Source: Paenibacillus sp. Soil766 (GTDB lineage: Bacteria > Bacillota > Bacilli > Paenibacillales > NBRC-103111). From it: a stretch of DNA of 64,000 bases. This document shows, piece by piece, positions 26,228 to 35,841 of this stretch. The stretch is taken from positions 95,474 to 159,473 of the forward strand of contig NZ_LMSJ01000002.1 in the NCBI RefSeq assembly GCF_001428105.1. The letters are read 5' to 3'. The translations under genes were made by a program, and so were the position numbers. Numbering within the stretch: position 1 is the stretch's first letter; each line of letters opens with the position of its first letter. The notes beneath the pieces were generated by a model that was given only the letters and a program-made list of their open reading frames with translations, searched no databases and was not told the origin of the DNA.

Positions 26228-27559
26228 ATGAAAAAATGGATGACTGTCATAACCGCTGTAACCTTAACACTCAGCCTAGCAGCTTGTTCAACGAAAACAG
26301 ACACGGATACAGCAGCAAGTACGAAACCTGAGGGAACAGCAGCATCGACAACAGCGGCAACGACTGCGCCAGCAGCCAAAGCTCCTGTAGAAATCACTTT
26401 CTGGGGTGACTGGGGCGGTGAAGGTGAAAAGCAGTTCGTCATGATGGCAGATGCCTTTAATAAATCCCAAGATAGAATCAAAGTGAAATACGTATTGCAG
26501 GAAGATATGATTACGAAATTTCTAACGGCTGCGAGTTCAGGCGGCTCACCAGATGTAATGTTTTGGGATAGATGGCGGACCTCCCTCTATGCCTCCAAAA
26601 ATGTCCTTCATCCTATTGATGACTATATGAAGAGAGATAACATTAAGCGTACCGATTACTATGATGAAGCATTGAAAGAACTGTCTTCCGGCGATAAATT
26701 GTATGGTCTTCCTTTAACAGTTGATGCGAGAGCACTCTTTTATAATAAAAAATTATTCGCTGAAAAAGGACTTCAACCGCCGAAAACATGGGAAGAGCTG
26801 GAGAATGCTGCTAAGCAGTTAACCGTATGGGAAGGCGATAAGCTGGTTCGCTCTGGGATGTCAATGAACGATAATGGTCTGTTCAATATGTGGCTGCAGC
26901 AAGCAGGCGGCTCCATGGTAACCAGCGATTTGAAGAAAACGAACTTCAATAACGACCAAGGCAAGCAGGTGCTTGATTTCTGGGATAAACTGATCAACAA
27001 AGATAAGGTGTATAAAGTTGGTTTTGAAAAAGGTTTAGGGGAAGGCACAGATGCCTTCGTAACAGGGAAAGTGGCGATGACTTACACAGGTCCTTGGATG
27101 CTGTCTACGTATAAGAAATATGGCAAAGAACTTGATTTCGGCGTTGTTCCTCCACCAACTGGACCTGGCGGTGGTAAAGGAAGCGTTATGGGTGGTTTCG
27201 GTCTCGTAATTCCTGCTGGCTCCAAGCACAAAGAGGAAGCATGGGAATTCGAGAAATGGTGGTTAGCGAATAAGGATAATGCACTCCTGTGGGCCAAAAC
27301 AAGTATGAACCTTCCTGGCTTCAAGCCAGCCTTACAGGATCCATTCTTCAAAGATGATCCGAACTGGAAGCCGTTCATGGATACGTTGGAGTTCGCGAAG
27401 ATTCGTCCACAGCATCCTGGTTACTCCGTTATGGAAGTGGATGGGCTGATGCCGAACTTGGATCTATTCGTGCAAGGCAAGCAGGATGCGGCAACAACCT
27501 TGAAGAAGGGGCAAGAGCAAGGGGATAAGCTGCTCGATCAGAACGCGGCAGGCAAGTAA
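26228..27559 (+). CDS. Sugar ABC transporter substrate-binding lipoprotein
   Basis: 443 residues, ATG 26228 after AAGGGAGGAAG. Lipoprotein signal with lipobox LSLAAC (Cys20), then a Thr/Ala-rich linker and a family 1 extracellular sugar-binding fold (VEITFWGDWGGEGEKQF, ALFYNKKLFAEKGLQPPKTWEEL, GKVAMTYTGPWMLSTY). From position in the operon it probably binds alpha-mannooligosaccharides released by the secreted GH76 enzyme. Confidence 0.93.
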   Translation: MKKWMTVITAVTLTLSLAACSTKTDTDTAASTKPEGTAASTTAATTAPAAKAPVEITFWGDWGGEGEKQFVMMADAFNKSQDRIKVKYVLQEDMITKFLTAASSGGSPDVMFWDRWRTSLYASKNVLHPIDDYMKRDNIKRTDYYDEALKELSSGDKLYGLPLTVDARALFYNKKLFAEKGLQPPKTWEELENAAKQLTVWEGDKLVRSGMSMNDNGLFNMWLQQAGGSMVTSDLKKTNFNNDQGKQVLDFWDKLINKDKVYKVGFEKGLGEGTDAFVTGKVAMTYTGPWMLSTYKKYGKELDFGVVPPPTGPGGGKGSVMGGFGLVIPAGSKHKEEAWEFEKWWLANKDNALLWAKTSMNLPGFKPALQDPFFKDDPNWKPFMDTLEFAKIRPQHPGYSVMEVDGLMPNLDLFVQGKQDAATTLKKGQEQGDKLLDQNAAGK

Positions 27560-27611
27560 ATAGACGCCAAGGGGAAGAGGATTCTTCCCCTTTCTTGTAA
27601 GGAGGAAATCT

Positions 27612-28499
27612 ATGGCATCGGTCAGCAAACTAAGCCGGCATCAAGCTAGGATGGGATACGTGTTCATTACGCCGACAATCGTTCTGTTTGTCATATTTAC
27701 CATAATTCCCGTGATCATGGCGCTATATCTAAGCTTCACGAATTATGACATTGTGAGCAAAAATGATTGGGTTGGCTTGGATAACTACAAGCGACTAGTG
27801 GATGATCCGACTTTTTGGACGACATTAAAAAATGTTTTGTTCTATTCAGTGCTGTATATTCCGCTGAACATTGCCATCTCCTTATCCATGGCTGTTCTCT
27901 TTATGCGTAAACGGATAGGTGTGAAACTCTTTCGTACCGCAGGTTATTTACCAACGTTAACATCAGGCGTTGCAGCAGCAACCGTTTGGATTTGGCTTCT
28001 GAATCCAGAATTTGGACTTGTGAATGAGCTGCTGAGCAAAATAGGCATAACAGGACCTTCGTGGCTAGCAGAGATGCCCTATGCGATGATCTCCATCGTA
28101 GTCGTCACCTTATGGCAATCCGTGGGTGCGAACATGATTATCTATTTAGCCGGACTGAACGGTGTACCCGATCATCTGTATGAATCGGCAAAACTGGATG
28201 GCGCGAATACTTGGCAATCGTTCCGCTACATCACATGGCCTGTTCTAAGGCCGACGACTTTTTTCGTAAGCACGATGGCGATCATTGGCGCACTTCAGCT
28301 CTTCGATCAAGCCTATGTTTTAACCAAAGGCGGTCCTGCGAACTCGACCAAGACGACGGTATATTACATCTATCAGCAAGGGTTCGGGCAGTTGCAAATG
28401 GGATACGCGGACGCGATGGCATTCGCATTGTCGCTTCTAATCCTGATATTCTCGCTCATTAATATGAAACTTAATAAAGAAGAAGATGCCATGATATAG
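27612..28499 (+). CDS. Sugar ABC transporter permease (MalF/UgpA type)
   Basis: 295 residues, ATG 27612 after AAGGAGGAAAT. Six membrane helices and the EAA loop LYESAKLDGANTWQSFRYITWPVLRP, the contact site for the ATPase, at about residues 192-217. Works with the next permease and the binding protein. No ATPase gene is in the locus, so a shared MsmX/UgpC-type ATPase encoded elsewhere is needed, as is usual for such systems in Firmicutes. Confidence 0.93.
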   Translation: MASVSKLSRHQARMGYVFITPTIVLFVIFTIIPVIMALYLSFTNYDIVSKNDWVGLDNYKRLVDDPTFWTTLKNVLFYSVLYIPLNIAISLSMAVLFMRKRIGVKLFRTAGYLPTLTSGVAAATVWIWLLNPEFGLVNELLSKIGITGPSWLAEMPYAMISIVVVTLWQSVGANMIIYLAGLNGVPDHLYESAKLDGANTWQSFRYITWPVLRPTTFFVSTMAIIGALQLFDQAYVLTKGGPANSTKTTVYYIYQQGFGQLQMGYADAMAFALSLLILIFSLINMKLNKEEDAMI

Positions 28500-28511
28500 G
28501 AGAGGTGGACA

Positions 28512-29378
28512 ATGAAACAAAACTATTTGTATACGACGATGTTGTATGTCATATCCATCGCGCTCTGCCTGGTCATGGTGATCCCCTTTGTTTGGAGTCT
28601 AATCACCTCGATCAGACCGGATGAAGAGATTTTCATGCTGCCGATCAGGTGGATTCCTTCTAGCTTGACGTTTTCGCACTATGTGAAGGCATTCGAGTTA
28701 GTTCCATTTGGCCTATATTTCAAAAATTCCTTTTACTTGGCCTTCATGGGCGTCATGTTTAACCTGCTGTTAGGTTCATTAAGCGGGTATGCTTTCGCTA
28801 AGCTTCGATTTAAAGGTCGAGACACGATGTTCAAAATTTTGCTCGCCGCCATGATGATTCCTGGTGTCGTCACTTTGATTCCGCAATTTTTCGTTCTCAA
28901 GCATATCCCTTTTGTAGGCGGGAATGATTGGCTTGGCGGTGGCGGTAATGGTCTGTTGAATACGTTCTGGGCTGTTATTTTACCAGGAGCATCGGGATCA
29001 TTTGCAGTATTTTTTATGCGGCAGTTTTTCGTATCCCTACCGAGTGATCTGCAAGAGGTGTCACGCATTGAGGGGAGCGGTGAGCTCCGTATTTATTGGA
29101 ACATTTATATGCCACTGGCGAAGCCAGCTTTAGCCACATTAGGTATTTTCACTTTTCAAGCAGGCTGGAATAGCTTTCTCGGACCGCTCATTATGCTGAA
29201 CGATCCCGCTAAGAAAACGATTCAGTTAGGCTTGGCCGCATTTACGTATAACAAGCAGGTTGATTTCGGACCTTTGATGGCTGGGGCTTTGATCGCAGTC
29301 GTTCCCATATTGATTCTGTTCCTGCTTTTACAGAAGTATTTCGTGCAGGGTATTGCTTTTACGGGGACCAAGGGGTAA
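28512..29378 (+). CDS. Sugar ABC transporter permease (MalG/UgpE type)
   Basis: 288 residues, ATG 28512 after AGGAGAGG, 12 bases past the previous stop. The start LVMVIPFVWSLITSIRPDEEIF is typical of MalG-type subunits; the EAA loop is SRIEGSGELRIYWNIYMPLAKPAL (about residues 184-207), with a Ser where Ala is usual (EVSRIEG). Partner of the permease before it. Confidence 0.92.
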   Translation: MKQNYLYTTMLYVISIALCLVMVIPFVWSLITSIRPDEEIFMLPIRWIPSSLTFSHYVKAFELVPFGLYFKNSFYLAFMGVMFNLLLGSLSGYAFAKLRFKGRDTMFKILLAAMMIPGVVTLIPQFFVLKHIPFVGGNDWLGGGGNGLLNTFWAVILPGASGSFAVFFMRQFFVSLPSDLQEVSRIEGSGELRIYWNIYMPLAKPALATLGIFTFQAGWNSFLGPLIMLNDPAKKTIQLGLAAFTYNKQVDFGPLMAGALIAVVPILILFLLLQKYFVQGIAFTGTKG

Positions 29379-29407
29379 TAGCACGTCAGACATGAAGGTG
29401 AATCCGA

Positions 29408-30592
29408 TTGAACAAACGATGGAGCATGAGAGCGGCCTTAACGGCTGTCGGGATAGGATTAATTATAGTGGCTACCTGGGGAGTGATGAGCATGGGGAAC
29501 GAGCACAACGCAACATCGGATGCTCAAGTAAGTGCGCCTAAGACGGAAACATGGGCGAATAGAGCCGATCTAGCACAAGAGGGCTTGATGAAGCAGTATT
29601 GGAACAGCAAGCTGAACTTATTTGATAATTTATCGCCTTGTAACGACTTGTGTAATGAGAAGTTTCATTATTGGTGGCAGGCCCATGGTGTAGATACGTT
29701 GGTGGATGCATATGTAAGAACGGGAGATAGGGAAGTGAAAAATCACCTGGCGAATATGTATCAAGGCATGTTGGAACGCAATGGCGGTGCTTGGCCTAAT
29801 GATTTCTATGATGATATGGAATGGTTGGCGATTGCGTGGCTCCGAGCCTATGAGGCAACGGGTGAAGACAAGTATAAACAAACGGCACTGCTCCTTTGGG
29901 AAGATATCAAGACAGGGTGGAACGAGGAGCAGGGCGGAGGCATTGCATGGCGTAAGCCGCAGCTTGATTATAAGAATACGCCGGCGAATGCCCCAGCAGT
30001 TATCCTAGCGGCGAAATTGTACCAAAAGTTCGGCGATGCGGAAGACCTGGTCTGGGCGAAGAAGATATATGATTGGCAGAAGGCGAACCTTGTGGATCCT
30101 GAGTCAGGCTTCGTCTGGGATGGGAAGAACCGTGAGGGTGACGGTAAGATCGATAAGAGCTGGGAGTTCTCTTACTGCCAAGGGGTCTACATAGGAGCGG
30201 GCGTTGAGCTATACCGATCAACGGGCGATCGAAGCTATTTGGCTGACGCTGAGCGGACGGCTCATGCATCCAAAGCAAGGCTGACCAGCCCAATCACGGG
30301 TATGCTGCCAAGCGAAAGCAATGGAGATGGCGGCTTGTTCAAAGGCATATTTGTACGCTATTTGGCTGAATTGGTGTTAGCAGACCCGAGTCAGAAGGAG
30401 TCACTAGACCTGCTAGTAACGAACGCGAACAGCCTCTGGTCTTACGGGCGGGATGAGGAGCGTGAGATGTTCAGTAAATCATGGGCAACCACGCCAGAAC
30501 CAGCGGAGGACTTAAGCGTTAATTTAAGCGGTGTCATGCTGTTGGAAAGAATGGCTGTGTTAGAGAAGATGGGCTTGATCATCGAGCAATAA
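29408..30592 (+). CDS. Secreted or membrane-anchored GH76 endo-alpha-1,6-mannanase
   Basis: 394 residues from TTG 29408 after AAGGTG. The N terminus has a positively charged start and one hydrophobic helix (residues 9-27) without an obvious signal-peptidase site, so it may be tethered outside the membrane. The GH76 core has the catalytic Asp pair in FYDDMEWLAIAWLRAYE (Asp135-136), and the family repeats WWQAHGVDTLVDAY, GGGIAWRKPQLDYKNTPANAPA, and FSYCQGVYIGAGVELY. It cleaves the alpha-1,6 backbone of yeast-type mannan outside the membrane. Confidence 0.92.
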   Translation: MNKRWSMRAALTAVGIGLIIVATWGVMSMGNEHNATSDAQVSAPKTETWANRADLAQEGLMKQYWNSKLNLFDNLSPCNDLCNEKFHYWWQAHGVDTLVDAYVRTGDREVKNHLANMYQGMLERNGGAWPNDFYDDMEWLAIAWLRAYEATGEDKYKQTALLLWEDIKTGWNEEQGGGIAWRKPQLDYKNTPANAPAVILAAKLYQKFGDAEDLVWAKKIYDWQKANLVDPESGFVWDGKNREGDGKIDKSWEFSYCQGVYIGAGVELYRSTGDRSYLADAERTAHASKARLTSPITGMLPSESNGDGGLFKGIFVRYLAELVLADPSQKESLDLLVTNANSLWSYGRDEEREMFSKSWATTPEPAEDLSVNLSGVMLLERMAVLEKMGLIIEQ

Positions 30593-30651
30593 GGAGGTAG
30601 GGGCAGGAGATTCTGCCTCTACCTTTTTTAAACGAAGGAGCGGAGGAATAG

Positions 30652-31701
30652 ATGAATGCGGAAGCGTTTGTAGATCATGTTCAAGGAGCCCTATGGAAGC
30701 TATATTGGAATCCAGAGAAAAGTATAATGCATCAGTGGGATGACAGTAGTACAGTCAATCGACCCGATGAAAACTACTATTATTGGTGGCAGGCTCACGC
30801 GGTAGATGTCTGTATCGATGGCTTCGTAAGAACTGGGAAGCAGGAGTATGCGGAGCGCATGGAGCAACTGTTTCACGGGATACGCCAATCCAATGGGGGG
30901 ACGTTTCGTCATCACTACTATGACGATATGGAATGGTTGGCACTAGCTTGGCTGCGAGCCTATGACCTAACGGGGGATCGGAAATATCGAGAGGCTGTTG
31001 CTGATTTGTGGGAGGATATTCAAGGCGGATGGAATGAGCAGATGGGCGGCGGTATTGCGTGGCGGAAGAGTCAATTAGATTACAAAAACACACCAGCTAA
31101 TGCGCCAGCAGCCATTCTGGGTGCTCGGTTATTTCAACGCTTTGGTGATGCGGCCGACCTGGCCATGGCCCAAAAAATTTACGCGTGGAACAAAGCGACG
31201 TTAATGGATCCAAATGATGGTTTTGTCTGGGATGGGATTAATCGTCAAGGGGATGGGCAGCTAGATAAGGATTGGCAGTTTACGTATTGCCAAGGGGTAT
31301 TCATTGGTGCGGGCTTAGAATTATATACCTGCACCGGCGAGGCAATGTATCAAGCGGATGCGCGTAGAACTGCACATGCTGTAGATACGCGATTGTGCGA
31401 TCCAGGATCAGGGATTATGCCGGATGAAGGGATCGACGATACAGGGCTCTTTAAAGGGATTTTAACTCGCTACTTGATGCAAATGGCAAAGTGCTGCCCT
31501 GATTTTGAATTGCCGGCTAGACTGATTACGAATAATGCTTACATGCTGATGAAGCAGGGGATTGACCCCAAAGGACGCGTTGGAACGGACTGGCGAATAG
31601 CTCCTTCGGAAGGTCCTATTCAGCTAAGCGTTATGCTAAGCGGCGTTATGTTATTGGAGGCGTATGCGGTCCTGCAGTTCAATGGGACATATAGGTTATA
31701 G
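30652..31701 (+). CDS. GH76 family protein without signal peptide
   Basis: 349 residues, ATG 30652 after GAAGGAGCGGAGG. Closely similar along its whole length to the preceding GH76 gene, including the Asp pair in YYDDMEWLALAWLRAYD (Asp91-92) and GGGIAWRKSQLDYKNTPANAPA, so it is a tandem duplicate. It lacks the N-terminal hydrophobic helix and should act in the cytoplasm, probably on imported oligosaccharides alongside GH125. Confidence 0.92.
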   Translation: MNAEAFVDHVQGALWKLYWNPEKSIMHQWDDSSTVNRPDENYYYWWQAHAVDVCIDGFVRTGKQEYAERMEQLFHGIRQSNGGTFRHHYYDDMEWLALAWLRAYDLTGDRKYREAVADLWEDIQGGWNEQMGGGIAWRKSQLDYKNTPANAPAAILGARLFQRFGDAADLAMAQKIYAWNKATLMDPNDGFVWDGINRQGDGQLDKDWQFTYCQGVFIGAGLELYTCTGEAMYQADARRTAHAVDTRLCDPGSGIMPDEGIDDTGLFKGILTRYLMQMAKCCPDFELPARLITNNAYMLMKQGIDPKGRVGTDWRIAPSEGPIQLSVMLSGVMLLEAYAVLQFNGTYRL

Positions 31702-31855
31702 GCCAGTTCGAAAGGGAATACGACCTATTTGAACGTGGATCGATTGACTGTTTTATCATTAGAGAAGGTTAGAAATTTGCACTAGTCAAATAATGTAAGA
31801 TGCATTAAGCTTGACTCATTGTTGTGATGTAATGTGATGAGGAGGGCTTTTTAAG

Positions 31856-32656
31856 ATGGAAATCAAATTATTTAAAGCATTGTGGGGCATGGAGGGTTCG
31901 CTGGAGTCTCAGTTTGAGCGTATTTCAGCAGCGGGATACGAAGGAATTGAAGCGCCAATGCCGGCACTTGCGGAAGAAGAGCTGTTCCGGAAGCTGCTGG
32001 AGAAACATCAATTGGACTACATTGCGATGGTATTTACCCAGGGCCCTGATCATGTAACCTCATTTGCTGAGCAAGTGGTACGTGCTGTATCATTTCAACC
32101 TATTAGCATTACTTCACATAGCGCCAAGGATTCGATGCCCTTTGAAGAGCAAGTCGAATTCTTTCGTAAAGCGGCTGATATTGAGAATAAATACGGAATT
32201 GCCATCGGCCATGAGACACACCGCGGCAGAGCCTTGTATAATCCTTGGGAGACGGGCAAGCTGCTAGATGCTGTGCCTGGGATCAACCTAACAGCGGATT
32301 ACAGCCACTGGTGCTGTGTAACCGAGACCACCTTAGAGAACCAAGAGGAGAATTTGCACAAATCCTTCTCCCGTGTCCAGCATATTCATGGCCGAGTAGG
32401 CTATGCGCAAGGACCTCAAGTACCAGATCCAAGAGCTCCGGAGTATGCACACGAATTGCGGCGGCATATGAGCTGGTGGGACAGCATCGTGCAAGCGAAA
32501 CAAGAGGCAGGCGTAACAGCAATTACGTATACACCAGAGTTCGGCCCTCCGGGTTATCTTCACACCTTGCCATTTACGAACCAGCCTGTTGCAGATTTAT
32601 GGGATGTATGCCTTTGGATGGGAAATCATTTCAAAGGACACTATAAGAGTAACTAA
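31856..32656 (+). CDS. Sugar phosphate isomerase/epimerase-like TIM barrel protein
   Basis: 266 residues, ATG 31856 after GAGGAGGGC. Xylose-isomerase-like barrel with likely metal ligands in GHETHRGR (Glu), ADYSHWCC (Asp, His), VQHIHGRVG (His) and YTPEFGP (Glu). Members isomerise or epimerise sugars or act as hydroxypyruvate-isomerase-like enzymes. 154 bases separate it from the mannan operon; it could serve that pathway, but nothing in the sequence proves it. Confidence 0.8.
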   Translation: MEIKLFKALWGMEGSLESQFERISAAGYEGIEAPMPALAEEELFRKLLEKHQLDYIAMVFTQGPDHVTSFAEQVVRAVSFQPISITSHSAKDSMPFEEQVEFFRKAADIENKYGIAIGHETHRGRALYNPWETGKLLDAVPGINLTADYSHWCCVTETTLENQEENLHKSFSRVQHIHGRVGYAQGPQVPDPRAPEYAHELRRHMSWWDSIVQAKQEAGVTAITYTPEFGPPGYLHTLPFTNQPVADLWDVCLWMGNHFKGHYKSN

Positions 32657-32685
32657 TCCTACTACTCTCAGTTGAAGGTATAATC

Positions 32686-34041
32686 ATGCTTAATAAACTT
32701 CAGAAGATGCCTGCATCAAGACTTATTGTTATCGCTTATCTGATTGGCATCTTTCTTATCGCTATCCTTCTTAAATTACCTATCAGTTTAAAAGCGGGCG
32801 CCACAATCTCCTTTGTGGACGCCCTCTTTACATCTGCAAGTGCTGTCAGTGTAACAGGGCTAACCACGGTTGGTATCAATGATACACTTAGCAGTTTCGG
32901 CATTGGCGTACTTATCGTTGCTTTTCAATTCGGTGGGATCGGCGTCATGACGTTGGGGAGTTTCTATTGGCTATTGTTCGGGCAGGAAATCGGATTGCTG
33001 CAACGGAAGATGATTATGATTGATCAGAATCGCAATAATTTATCTGGATTGGTTCAGTTAATGAAGCTTGTCTTGGGCTTTACACTGATACTAGAGGCGA
33101 TTAGTACATTGGCATTTGGCTTGTATTTCTATTGGACAGGTGAATACGGATCGTTTTGGAGTGCATTGTATTTCGGGATGTTTCATACCATTTCGGCGTT
33201 TACGAATGCTGGATTTGATCTGTTCGGTAACTCTCTGCTTAATTATTCGAGTGATTATTTCGTTCAAGCACTTACGATGTTTTTGATTGTATTAGGCGGG
33301 ATTGGGTTCCCAGTTCTGGCGGAGTTGCGAGAATATTGGTGGGGCGGGCATAAGAATTTTCGATTCTCCCTGTTTACCAAGCTGACACTCGTTACGACAT
33401 CGGTATTGTTACTGTCCGGGGCAATTGGCTTCTGGTTGACGGAGCGAACACATGCATTGGCAGGGATGAGCTGGCACGGGAAAATACTTACTGCACTCTT
33501 CACATCCGTCACATCACGCAGTGCTGGACTTACAACAATTGATATGTCTACCATTACTGAGGCAAGCTTGCTGATCGTATCAATTTTAATGTTTATTGGG
33601 GCAAGCCCATCCAGTATGGGGGGCGGTGTTCGTACAACGACTGTAGCCGTTATTGTACTGTCCCTAATTGCTTATGCGCGCGGGGAGAAAGAACCGAAGG
33701 TCTTCGGTCGGACGATAAGCCAAGAGGACTCGCTCAAAAGCTTTGTTTTTTTCCTAACGGGTATAGCACTGCTTATCGGAGGAATTTTCGTTCTGCTGTT
33801 AGCTGAGCCGGACCGTTGGGGGGTATCTGCGATCCTATTCGAGGTGGCATCAGCATTTGGAACATGCGGTTTATCCACGGGAATCACGGCAGATCTTGGT
33901 ACCGTTAGCAAAATCTCGCTCATCGTGCTCATGTTTATCGGAAGGATCGGTTTGTTTCTATTCTACTCCTTATTTACGAACGGGAACGGGAAGAAGAAAC
34001 CTCTAATCCGCTTTCCAGAAGAAAAGCTAATCATTGGTTGA
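32686..34041 (+). CDS. ktrB: Potassium uptake channel subunit, Ktr/Trk family (KtrB/KtrD-like)
   Basis: 451 residues with four M1-P-M2 repeats. The four selectivity-filter regions are visible: SAVSVTGLTTV, TISAFTNAGFD, TSVTSRSAGLTT and ASAFGTCGLSTG, each with the central Gly. The third repeat is followed by the flexible SPSSMGGGVRTTT loop. It moves K+ with Na+ dependence when joined by a cytoplasmic RCK ring (KtrA/KtrC), which is not encoded here. The start ATG 32686 has only a weak AAGG upstream. KtrB versus KtrD cannot be separated by eye. Confidence 0.88.
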   Translation: MLNKLQKMPASRLIVIAYLIGIFLIAILLKLPISLKAGATISFVDALFTSASAVSVTGLTTVGINDTLSSFGIGVLIVAFQFGGIGVMTLGSFYWLLFGQEIGLLQRKMIMIDQNRNNLSGLVQLMKLVLGFTLILEAISTLAFGLYFYWTGEYGSFWSALYFGMFHTISAFTNAGFDLFGNSLLNYSSDYFVQALTMFLIVLGGIGFPVLAELREYWWGGHKNFRFSLFTKLTLVTTSVLLLSGAIGFWLTERTHALAGMSWHGKILTALFTSVTSRSAGLTTIDMSTITEASLLIVSILMFIGASPSSMGGGVRTTTVAVIVLSLIAYARGEKEPKVFGRTISQEDSLKSFVFFLTGIALLIGGIFVLLLAEPDRWGVSAILFEVASAFGTCGLSTGITADLGTVSKISLIVLMFIGRIGLFLFYSLFTNGNGKKKPLIRFPEEKLIIG

Positions 34042-34181
34042 GCAGTGCCTCACGACAGACCAGCAACGATTCGATTGCCTTGGGATAGCTGATGCCATAC
34101 ATCTTGTTATGACACCACACTTGGATCAACTAGCGTGCGCGGATCAGAAGGAAATGTCGGAGTCCTCTCAATGGAAATTTT

Positions 34182-34256
34182 TTGAATACCATAAGTTGTA
34201 AGATGTTATAATAAGATAAAACGCAGCCTAGGATCGTCCTGTGGCTGTTTTTCTTT
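34182..34256 (+). promoter_or_regulatory. Promoter followed at once by a terminator, possible short RNA
   Basis: TTGAAT (34182-34187) and TATAAT (34207-34212) with a 19-base spacer precede a hairpin, CAGCC(34224-34228)/GGCTG(34243-34247) with AGGA/TCCT inside, then TTTTTCTTTT. Any transcript would be about 35-40 bases long. The rest of 34042-34390 shows no gene. Confidence 0.45.
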
Positions 34257-34315
34257 TGAATTCTGGGGGATTATGACTACTAAAGTCGAATTCACAAATA
34301 ATTTACCCAGGAAAG

Positions 34316-34341
34316 TGAAACGTGATTGAATTTCATGCGTA
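34316..34341 (+). promoter_or_regulatory. Sigma-W-type ECF promoter of the Ter locus
   Basis: TGAAAC (34316-34321), exactly 16 bases, then CGTA (34338-34341): a perfect match to the sigma-W consensus of Bacillus. The TerD start codon is at 34391, 50 bases downstream. In Bacillus the equivalent yce operon is under ECF sigma control. Confidence 0.8.
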
Positions 34342-34390
34342 TCAGATAAGGGAGTTCACTAAAACAGGTAAGCGAAGGGAGGTGACCTCG

Positions 34391-34990
34391 TTGACAATCA
34401 GTTTAGTCAAAGGTCAAAAGATTGATTTAACTAAAGGTAACGCAGGTCTTTCTAAAGTTGTGGTTGGATTGGGTTGGGATCCTGCTGTTGTTGAGAAAAA
34501 GGGGTTCTTCGGCTCAAAGAAATCGGCAGTCGAGATCGATTGTGACGCTTCCGTGATCTTATTGGATGAAAAGGGAAGAATAACGAATCAGAAGCATGTG
34601 ATTTATTTTGCTAATCTACAAAGCCCTGATGGTTCAGTCGTTCACTCTGGTGACAACCGTACCGGCGATGGTGATGGTGACGATGAGACGATTTCTATTC
34701 ATTTAGGACAAGTTCCTGCGGATGTGAGTAAAATCGTATTCGTCGTGAATATTTATGACTGTGTGAACAGAAAGCAGGATTTTGGTCTCATTCAATCCGC
34801 TTATATTCGTGTATTGAATGGTTCTAATCAACAGGAGTTGGTTAAGTTTAACTTAACGGATGACTATTCAGGCAAATCATCCCTCATTGTTGGTGAAATT
34901 TACCGACACGGCGGCGAATGGAAATTCAGTGCAATTGGTGAAGGCAGTACAGATACAACGATTGGACAATTGGTCAAAAGATATCAATAA
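34391..34990 (+). CDS. TerD family protein
   Basis: 199 residues from TTG 34391, after AGGGAGGTGACC; an in-frame GTG at 34322 lies inside the promoter and is rejected. Begins TISLVKGQKIDLTKGN and has the calcium-binding segment GDNRTGDGDGDDE (around residue 100) plus [18 protein letters not shown] near the end. A charged insert (VVEKKGFFGSKKSAVE) replaces the short loop present in the next paralogue. TerD proteins bind Ca2+ and are linked to tellurite, phage and envelope stress resistance. First gene of the locus. Confidence 0.92.
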   Translation: MTISLVKGQKIDLTKGNAGLSKVVVGLGWDPAVVEKKGFFGSKKSAVEIDCDASVILLDEKGRITNQKHVIYFANLQSPDGSVVHSGDNRTGDGDGDDETISIHLGQVPADVSKIVFVVNIYDCVNRKQDFGLIQSAYIRVLNGSNQQELVKFNLTDDYSGKSSLIVGEIYRHGGEWKFSAIGEGSTDTTIGQLVKRYQ

Positions 34991-35028
34991 TGGCACAGCC
35001 AAATCCTATATAAAGAGAGGTTTTTCAC

Positions 35029-35610
35029 ATGTCTATTTCATTATCTAAAGGTCAGAAAGTCGATTTAACGAAAACAAACCCAGGTTTGACGAAAGTTCTT
35101 GTTGGCTTAGGCTGGGACACGAACAAATATGATGGAGGTAAGGATTTCGATTTGGATGCTTCCATTTTCGCTGCGAATGCTGCTGGTAAAGTTGGCAACG
35201 ACTCCGATTTTATTTTCTACAACAACACCAAAAATGCGAATGGTTCCATCGAGCACAAAGGTGACAATCGTACAGGTGCAGGCGATGGCGATGATGAAGT
35301 TATTTACATTGATCTTAGCGCAGTACCTACTGAAACAGAGAAAATCGCATTCTGCATTACAATTCATGATGCGGAAGCAAGAGCGCAAAACTTTGGACAA
35401 GTTTCCAATGCTTATGTGCGTGTGCTAAATGAAGGATCAGGCGCTGAATTAATTCGTTTCGATCTTGGCGAAGATTTCTCCATTGAAACAGGCGTTGTTA
35501 TCGGTGAACTTTACCGCAATAACGGTGAGTGGAAATTTAGTGCAATCGGCAGTGGTTATAGAGATGGACTAGCAGGTTTGGCACGCGATTACGGTTTGCA
35601 AACTTCTTAA
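35029..35610 (+). CDS. TerD family protein (YceD-like)
   Basis: 193 residues, ATG 35029 after AAAGAGAGG, 38 bases past the previous TerD gene. A regular Ter[49 protein letters not shown] with the Ca2+ ligands, and [19 protein letters not shown]. Tandem paralogue of the gene before it. A GGTGATGC/GCATCACC hairpin (35632-35666) follows, which may lower read-through into terC. Confidence 0.93.
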   Translation: MSISLSKGQKVDLTKTNPGLTKVLVGLGWDTNKYDGGKDFDLDASIFAANAAGKVGNDSDFIFYNNTKNANGSIEHKGDNRTGAGDGDDEVIYIDLSAVPTETEKIAFCITIHDAEARAQNFGQVSNAYVRVLNEGSGAELIRFDLGEDFSIETGVVIGELYRNNGEWKFSAIGSGYRDGLAGLARDYGLQTS

Positions 35611-35841
35611 GATGGAAGTCTAGCATAATAGGGTGATGCTTTCTGGATGTTTTCAGATGCATCACCTTCCCTACTCTTCTTAATCAATTCAACTCATGAA
35701 ATGGTTTTCTCTTGACCAGCTTTGTTGCGTTATGGATTGGAATTCAATGATCCGAGAATACGAATTGTGTAATCGGTGAATGAGATAGATGAGGATAGAT
35801 CGCACAAAGACGAATAGCAATTAAACAGGGGGTCCATCTTA

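Noticed and set aside
34322..34390. N-terminal extension of the first TerD protein from GTG 34322
   Set aside because: That codon lies within the sigma-W-type promoter; TTG 34391 has a strong ribosome binding site and matches the family start.
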